Source: Psychrobacter cibarius (GTDB lineage Bacteria > Pseudomonadota > Gammaproteobacteria > Pseudomonadales > Moraxellaceae). Taken from it: DNA of 64,000 nt. Where the stretch lies: assembly GCF_016107535.1 (NCBI RefSeq), contig NZ_JABASQ010000006.1, positions 62,001 to 126,000 of the forward strand, in the 5' to 3' direction. The notes under the pieces are model-generated. The model did no database searches and was not told the DNA's origin. It saw only the letters and a list, made by a program, of their open reading frames with translations. Every line of letters begins with the position of its first letter. The first letter of the stretch is position 1. This document shows, one piece after another, positions 58,902 through 64,000 of this stretch. A program made the translations under genes and the position numbers.

Positions 58902-59621
58902 ATGTCGTATAAATATCGAGCAGGTCAGTCCCCCAAAGCCAGCTTAAGCAAAAAAGACGCTTTTGCCAAAAAATCAAGCGGACAAAAACTGGCGGCGGCT
59001 TTTCTGACTGCCCTGCCAATGTTTACGCTACTAGGTGCAACGGCAGCTATTAGTGGCTGCGGCTTTCAACTGCGGGGCTATGATGCACCGATGCTGCTTG
59101 ATGTCGCCAAAACAGCCGTGATTCTAGAAGACAATCGCACCTCATTTCCGCTTAAGCTGCCATTGACAAGACGCCTAAAAACTTTAGGTGTTGATGTCAT
59201 TGACAACATGACAGCAGCTGATGTTGCGAACAATAACAAACAAGCAAGTGCTGAACCCATTGCCGCTATCACCATCAATAACGTCCGTTTTAAGCGTTAT
59301 GAGCTGGTCGGTGTCTTGACAGAGATACGCTTGGTACTTTCAGCAGATGTCAGCTATCAGACCATGGAAAATGGCAAACCAATTACGCTAAGCAACCCTA
59401 TCCAAGTCGAGCGTAGCTATCAATATAATGAAGCATCGGTAAGCACTGATGATCAGCAAGGCGATCAAATTCGTGACTGGCTCTATGACAGTTTGGCACG
59501 CCGAATTACTGATCAATATGTCGCCATCTCCCTACCCAAGGTCAGCTCTTCTGGAGTCAGACAATCTGTGCAAAGCGGTAATGGCTCAACATCGATCGCG
59601 GTGGTGGTGCCAAACCCATAG
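58902..59621 (+). CDS. lptE: LPS-assembly lipoprotein LptE
   Basis: 239 residues. The lipobox ISGC places the lipidated Cys at residue 53, after a basic N-terminal extension of about 30 residues and a hydrophobic segment. The mature protein begins CGFQLRGYDAP, the usual LptE start, and has FPLKLPLTRRLKTLGVDVI and VERSYQYNEASVSTDDQQ, matching the family. It plugs the LptD barrel and completes LPS export to the cell surface. AGGA lies eight bases before ATG 58902. Gene order leuS-lptE-holA supports the call. Confidence 0.93.
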   Translation: MSYKYRAGQSPKASLSKKDAFAKKSSGQKLAAAFLTALPMFTLLGATAAISGCGFQLRGYDAPMLLDVAKTAVILEDNRTSFPLKLPLTRRLKTLGVDVIDNMTAADVANNNKQASAEPIAAITINNVRFKRYELVGVLTEIRLVLSADVSYQTMENGKPITLSNPIQVERSYQYNEASVSTDDQQGDQIRDWLYDSLARRITDQYVAISLPKVSSSGVRQSVQSGNGSTSIAVVVPNP

Positions 59622-59679
59622 TTTATAATGCGCAACATATTCCACGTTTATTTTCATCAATCTGTGTACTTATTACCCT

Positions 59680-60753
59680 ATGCAAGATACCTTTATACAA
59701 GCCTATCCAAAGCTACTACAGCCTTCCGTTGCAGTCGCGGGCTTGTGGCTGGCGCATGGTGATGAGCCACTACTCAGTCAATGGCTCATCGATGCCCTGC
59801 GACCACATTGGCGCGCGCAGAATTACGCGATTAAGCGTATTGAGCTGATTTCCGTCAAGAGCTGGCAAGAGGTATTGTCAGAGCTTGGCAGTCAGTCTTT
59901 GTTTGACGACGCCAGCGCTTTGATCGTGACGGGCAATCACAAACCTGACAAAGCCGTCATCGCTGAGCTTGAGCGCTTTGCCGTTGAAGCTCAAACAGGG
60001 ACGCACAGTCATAGTTTATTATGGCTCACGCCCAAGCAAGACAAACGAGCGCAAAGCAGCAAGTGGTTTACGCCATTTGCTCAATATGGTCATGTCATTG
60101 ATTGCAATTTATATAATGAGCAGCAACGACAGCAGCTACTGCAAATACAAGCTCAGCAGTTTGGTTTACGGCTATCGCAAGAGGCGTGGCAGCTGCTTAT
60201 GTCGCATACTGAGCACCATCTGCTAAGCGCTTATCAGACCTTATGGCGGCTCTCCTATTTATTTGCGCCGCAGCTAGTCGCTAAGAATATTGAGGCTAGT
60301 CATCAGGCTGACCACTCTACACAACTTTCAAACAATGTTGCCTTAGACATTAAGGATCTACAAGCCGCGTTGGTCAGTGATGCACAATTTAGCGTCTTTG
60401 ATTTATCGGATGCCATGCTTGCCGGTAACAGCACGCAAGTCGCTAAAATCTTGTTTCAGCTGAAAGCCACCGACGAGCCAACCACCTTGGTATTATGGGC
60501 GATTAGTAAAGACATGCGGCAAATTATGCAGTTGATGGATGGGCAAGACCCGCAAGCGCTTGGTATTTGGCGTAGCAAACAAGGGTTGTACCAGCAAGCT
60601 TGCCGTCGCCAGTCAAAAACTCAAACGGCTGAATGGCCTGCCCTGCTTTATAAATGTGACCAAGCCATCAAAGGGCTCGTGCGTCAGCCAGCGTGGGAGT
60701 TATTATTGCAGGCAGCGTTAGAGCTATCTGGAAAGCGTTTGTTTGTCGTTTAA
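59680..60753 (+). CDS. holA: DNA polymerase III subunit delta
   Basis: 357 residues with the AAA+-type clamp-loader fold. It is recognised from the N-terminal LWLAHGDEPLLSQWLIDALR, QSLFDDASALIVTGNHKPDK, LLWLTPKQDKRAQSSKWF and VFDLSDAMLAGN. It opens the beta clamp during loading. The sequence is poorly conserved in general, and assignment rests on these stretches plus position after lptE. It ends one base before the stop of the convergent Imm63-type gene. Confidence 0.92.
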   Translation: MQDTFIQAYPKLLQPSVAVAGLWLAHGDEPLLSQWLIDALRPHWRAQNYAIKRIELISVKSWQEVLSELGSQSLFDDASALIVTGNHKPDKAVIAELERFAVEAQTGTHSHSLLWLTPKQDKRAQSSKWFTPFAQYGHVIDCNLYNEQQRQQLLQIQAQQFGLRLSQEAWQLLMSHTEHHLLSAYQTLWRLSYLFAPQLVAKNIEASHQADHSTQLSNNVALDIKDLQAALVSDAQFSVFDLSDAMLAGNSTQVAKILFQLKATDEPTTLVLWAISKDMRQIMQLMDGQDPQALGIWRSKQGLYQQACRRQSKTQTAEWPALLYKCDQAIKGLVRQPAWELLLQAALELSGKRLFVV

Positions 60754-61215
60754 TCATTTGAAGAAATTTAACAACTTGTTTAACCAAGTTTTCTTATCGT
60801 AAGTTCTGTTATTAACTGAATAAGGAAAGTTTTTTAAAGTTTCTGTTATATCTGCTTCTTTTTTTCTACCCCATTCATGATTTAGCTGCGTCATAAGTTC
60901 AATTTGCTTATTAAAGCGTATAACTCTTTGATCTTCACTCATGACACTATTCTCTTGCTCATACTCGCCTGCTACCCTAGACGTTACCATCTCAAAAAAC
61001 TCATAAATGAAATCATCTACATCTAAAAAAGATTCTCTAGATAACTCACTACCGCGCTCACATATTACATAGTGGTAATAGCCACCGCTTATCTCTAAGT
61101 GTGGTTCCCCGAATCCAGATGGCTTTTTTCTTAAGATCACATCATTGGTACTCAACCCTATTTTTCTACCATAATCATTAACTATATCTTGAACTTGCTG
61201 ATGATTTAGCATCAT
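60754..61215 (-). CDS. Imm63-type immunity protein (orphan)
   Basis: 153 residues, clearly AT-richer than its neighbours. It has the Imm63 pattern: GGYYHYVICERGSELSRESF near residues 44-63, then DDFIYEFFEMVTSRVAGEYE, FNKQIELMTQLNHEW and a short tail with FPYSVNNRTYDKKTW. Such proteins neutralise polymorphic toxins of contact-dependent or type VI systems, but no toxin gene lies nearby. Two adjacent in-frame ATGs (61215 and 61212) follow AAGGA; spacing favours the second. Low GC and missing partner suggest acquisition by transfer. Confidence 0.75.
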   Translation of the reverse strand: MMLNHQQVQDIVNDYGRKIGLSTNDVILRKKPSGFGEPHLEISGGYYHYVICERGSELSRESFLDVDDFIYEFFEMVTSRVAGEYEQENSVMSEDQRVIRFNKQIELMTQLNHEWGRKKEADITETLKNFPYSVNNRTYDKKTWLNKLLNFFK

Positions 61216-61384
61216 AAAATCCTTGTTTCAATATGAAGAATTTTACTACCCTAACCTACGTTCAGATTATTATATTTTTTTTTACAAAACCACCTTAACC
61301 TTTCTTAAACTAATTACCATTCCCTTTTGGACTTCAAGCCTCTACTATATGTACACTTGATTTCATTGTGACTGGATTGTTGTT

Positions 61385-62776
61385 ATGCGCAAAATAAGCA
61401 AAAAATCTGCTATTAAATGGGGGGTTATCGCCTTAATTGTCATAGCATTATTGGCTTTGGCCTATCATTTCTTAAAACCAAAAGATATCATGCCCAATTA
61501 CTTAACGGCTACCGCTGAAATTGGTGATATTGAAAACAATGTCATGGCTTCTGGCAAAGTTAAAGCGCTAAATACCGTTGATGTCGGCGCGCAAGTATCT
61601 GGTGAAGTAAAACGCCTCTACGTTGAGGTTGGTGATGAAGTGCAGCAAGGTGACCTCATTGCTCAGATTGATCAAGTCACTCAAAATAATAACTTGAGTA
61701 ACGAACAAGCCACTTTGGAGCAAAGCGTAGCCGCTATTGAAAGCGCTCAAGCAGAAGCACTAAGTCGTCAAGCTGGACTCAAAAGTGCGCAAGCCGATCT
61801 TGCAAGTCGTCAAGCTGAATTAAGACAAGCACAAGCAGATTTTTCACGCCTGCAAGGATTACTCGCTATCGATGCGATATCACAACAGGATTACGATACA
61901 CAGGCAACAAAAGTTCAAACAGCGCAGGCAGCGGTCGCCAATGCACGCGCTGCTATTGATACAGCACAAGCCGCCATTGCAACAGCCACTGCAAACATTA
62001 ATAGCCAACAAGCAGCATTACGAAAGTCTCAAACCAATGTCGCAACGGCTCAAGAAGACCTTAGCTATACAACGATTCGCGCGCCAATATCAGGTACTGT
62101 CGTCTCAGTGACCACAGAGCAAGGCACGACGGTCAATGCCAATCAAACAGCCCCGACCATCGTAACTTTAGCAGATTTGTCTACTGTTAGAATCAACGCT
62201 CAAATCTCTGAGGCTGATGTCATTAATGTCAAAGCAGGCATGCCCGTTTACTTTAATATCATTGGTAATCCTGACCAAAATTTTGATTCCGTACTTAGAG
62301 CAATTGAGCCTGCCCCTGAAATGATTAGTGAAACCAGCTCTACTGACTCTGCTATCTATTATGTCGGCTACATCGAAGTGCCTAATACTGATCGTCGCTT
62401 TCGTATTGATATGACGGCTCAAGTTTATATCATCATCAACGAAGCAAAGAATGCTTTATTGATCCCCTCTGCTGCACTGCAAACTGGCAAAAATGCTAGT
62501 AAATCGCCCCGCAATGCCGATATAGCTAAAACCGACAGTGAAACTCAAAAAAAGGTACAAAAGAGTAATCAAGACGATACTCAAAAAAATGCCACTACCG
62601 CTATCGTCCGAGTCTTACAAGCAGATGGTAATGTGGTTGAGCAAACGGTCACAGTTGGTATCAATAACCGAGTCAACGCTCAGATTTTGAGTGGTTTGAA
62701 TGAGGGTGATGAGGTGATACTAAGCGAAGAAGGTCCAAAGAAACAAAGTAAAGGCGGTGGTGGACGTCCATTCTAA
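61385..62776 (+). CDS. macA: Macrolide efflux periplasmic adaptor MacA
   Basis: 463 residues. The N-terminal membrane anchor is WGVIALIVIALLALAYHFL (residues 12-30). The lipoyl-type half-domain follows (VDVGAQVSGEVKRLYVEVGD), then a long coiled-coil hairpin (about residues 105-215, QAEALSRQAGLKSAQAD and repeated QAA units), the second lipoyl half (YTTIRAPISGTVVS) and the beta-barrel. A polar insert near residues 375-405 is unusual (NADIAKTDSETQKKVQKSN). With MacB and an outer-membrane channel (TolC-type, not in this window) it expels macrolides, haem-like or peptide substrates. Confidence 0.92.
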   Translation: MRKISKKSAIKWGVIALIVIALLALAYHFLKPKDIMPNYLTATAEIGDIENNVMASGKVKALNTVDVGAQVSGEVKRLYVEVGDEVQQGDLIAQIDQVTQNNNLSNEQATLEQSVAAIESAQAEALSRQAGLKSAQADLASRQAELRQAQADFSRLQGLLAIDAISQQDYDTQATKVQTAQAAVANARAAIDTAQAAIATATANINSQQAALRKSQTNVATAQEDLSYTTIRAPISGTVVSVTTEQGTTVNANQTAPTIVTLADLSTVRINAQISEADVINVKAGMPVYFNIIGNPDQNFDSVLRAIEPAPEMISETSSTDSAIYYVGYIEVPNTDRRFRIDMTAQVYIIINEAKNALLIPSAALQTGKNASKSPRNADIAKTDSETQKKVQKSNQDDTQKNATTAIVRVLQADGNVVEQTVTVGINNRVNAQILSGLNEGDEVILSEEGPKKQSKGGGGRPF

Positions 62777-62854
62777 TAAATCAGACATGCTAAAAAATAG
62801 CTTTAGATTACAAAAAACGCTTCTGATATTGACTGATATAGGCAACCACATAAA

Positions 62855-64000
62855 TGGATACTAAAAACCCCATTGTAAATACGGCAGCAGATGCCCCTTT
62901 GATGCAAGTCAAAGGGCTGATTAAAGAGTTCAATGCTGGTGAGCAAACCATTCGTGTGCTACACGATATTGATTTAACCATTAATCAAGGCGAAATGGTT
63001 GCCATCATCGGTCAGTCTGGTTCAGGCAAGTCCACTTTAATGAATATTTTGGGCTGCTTAGATAAAGCAAGCGCGGGCGATTACCAAATATTTGGGAAAT
63101 CGGTCAGTCAGCTTGATGCTGATGAGCTGGCTGAACTACGCCGCGAGCATTTTGGCTTTATTTTTCAGCGATATCATTTATTAGGTGATATCAATGCACG
63201 AGACAATGTCGCTGTTCCAGCGGTTTATGCAGGTATGGATGGACACACACGCAGCGAGCGAGCCATAAAGCTCCTGTCGGATCTAGGATTAGGAGATAAA
63301 ACCACCAATCGACCAAACCAGCTCTCAGGTGGTCAGCAGCAGCGCGTTTCTATCGCTCGTGCGCTAATGAATGGCGGTGATATCATCTTAGCTGATGAGC
63401 CAACTGGCGCGCTAGACAGCAAGTCTGGTGAAGATGTGATGCAAATTTTGTATGACCTAAAAGCCAAAGGTCATACTATTATCATGGTCACTCATGACCC
63501 TAAGCTCGCAGCGCAAGCCGAACGTGTCATTGAACTCAAAGATGGCCACGTTATCGCTGATTATAAAACCGAACACTATCATCCAACCCATATCCAACCT
63601 GAGCCGATTTTAGACAATAATCGTAAAGGGGCTTTTAGTGGCTTTATTGATCGCTTGTTTGAAGCATTCAAAATGTCACTACTGGCGATGCGTGCTCATA
63701 AGATGCGCACATTATTGACCATGCTTGGTATTATCATTGGTATCGCCTCAGTGGTCTCAGTGGTCGGGCTTGGCAAAGGCTCTCAAGAACAAATTTTATC
63801 AAATATTAGCTCACTGGGTACCAACACCATCACCGTTATTGACGGCTACCCTTACGGCGACCCAAGGCGAAGTTTTGGTGATGACAACTTAACACCTGAT
63901 GACGCGCAAGCAGTCGCCGACCAGCCCTACGTCATTAGTGTCAGTCCACAGCTTGATAGCAATATGAATGTACGCTATCGCAATATACAAGAAGCCGCCA
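62855..64000 (+). CDS. macB: MacB-type ABC transporter, C-terminus beyond the window
   Basis: The frame is open from ATG 62855 to the window end, 382 codons. The ATP-binding domain comes first: Walker A GQSGSGKST (residues 53-61), Q-loop FGFIFQRYHLL, signature LSGGQQQRVSIARAL, Walker B DIILADEPTGALD and H-loop MVTHDP. The first membrane helix of the MacB permease follows (MRTLLTMLGIIIGIASVVSV), and then the start of the periplasmic domain. 78 bp after macA, same strand, forming the macAB operon. The complete protein should be about 650-670 residues. Confidence 0.94.

Noticed and set aside
61216..61384. Response-regulator site before macA from the TTAACCTTTCTTAAAC stretch
   Set aside because: The direct-repeat character is weak and no regulator gene is linked, so no site is claimed.

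Overview
The window looks like a chromosomal segment of a Moraxellaceae gammaproteobacterium, most likely Psychrobacter. This is inferred from gene order and protein resemblance, since no rRNA is present. The supporting blocks are a 13-gene nuo operon with a fused nuoCD, the orders dut-algC-argB, leuS-lptE-holA and ybeZ-ybeY, moderate GC with AT-rich spacers, and a trimethylamine monooxygenase typical of cold or marine bacteria. No tRNA, rRNA, CRISPR array, insertion sequence or prophage was recognised.

Layout. 1-2.1 kb: three tandem minus-strand genes of one unrecognised paralogous family (the first cut by the window edge), one carrying an EF-hand-like calcium loop. 2.2-5.3 kb: ArgO/LysE exporter, Tmm, MarC-family protein. 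5.5-11 kb: an NAD module of nadC, the regulator nrtR and nadA-nadB, with matching palindromic operators before nadC and nadA. 11-16.8 kb: a lipid-head-group cluster resembling E. coli ynbABC. It has a CDP-diglyceride synthase-like gene convergent to an operon of a YnbA-YnbC fusion, a patatin-like protein with an altered catalytic dyad, and a short-chain dehydrogenase. 17-18 kb: lysine exporter LysO. 18-21.4 kb: three paralogous lipoproteins (calcium-type DxDxDG repeat plus OmpA-like domain), one broken by a single stop codon, around a conserved membrane protein of unknown function. 21.5-24.1 kb: two ubiquinone hydroxylases. 24.7-30.8 kb: ybeZ, ybeY, mscS, a TonB-like gene, an unknown gene and fpr.

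30.9-47.4 kb: the respiratory complex I operon, nuoA to nuoN, all on the minus strand and closed by a terminator. Its unusual points are a 20-bp tandem array between nuoB and nuoCD, a charged insertion in NuoG and an N-terminal extension of NuoK. 48.3-60.8 kb, plus strand: rep, mgtE, dut, algC, argB, a small membrane protein, leuS, lptE and holA, with one arsC-like gene on the minus strand. 60.8-64 kb: an orphan Imm63-type immunity gene, then macA and the start of macB, which runs off the window.

The best leads for something undescribed are the ynb-like lipid cluster (fused synthase/hydrolase/methyltransferase next to a dyad-altered patatin), the lipoprotein cluster with a decaying copy, the three-paralogue cluster at the left edge, and the two matching operators that tie NrtR to nadC and nadAB. 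Short tandem arrays with periods of 12, 16, 20 and 30 bp recur through the window, two in spacers before genes and two in protein linkers.
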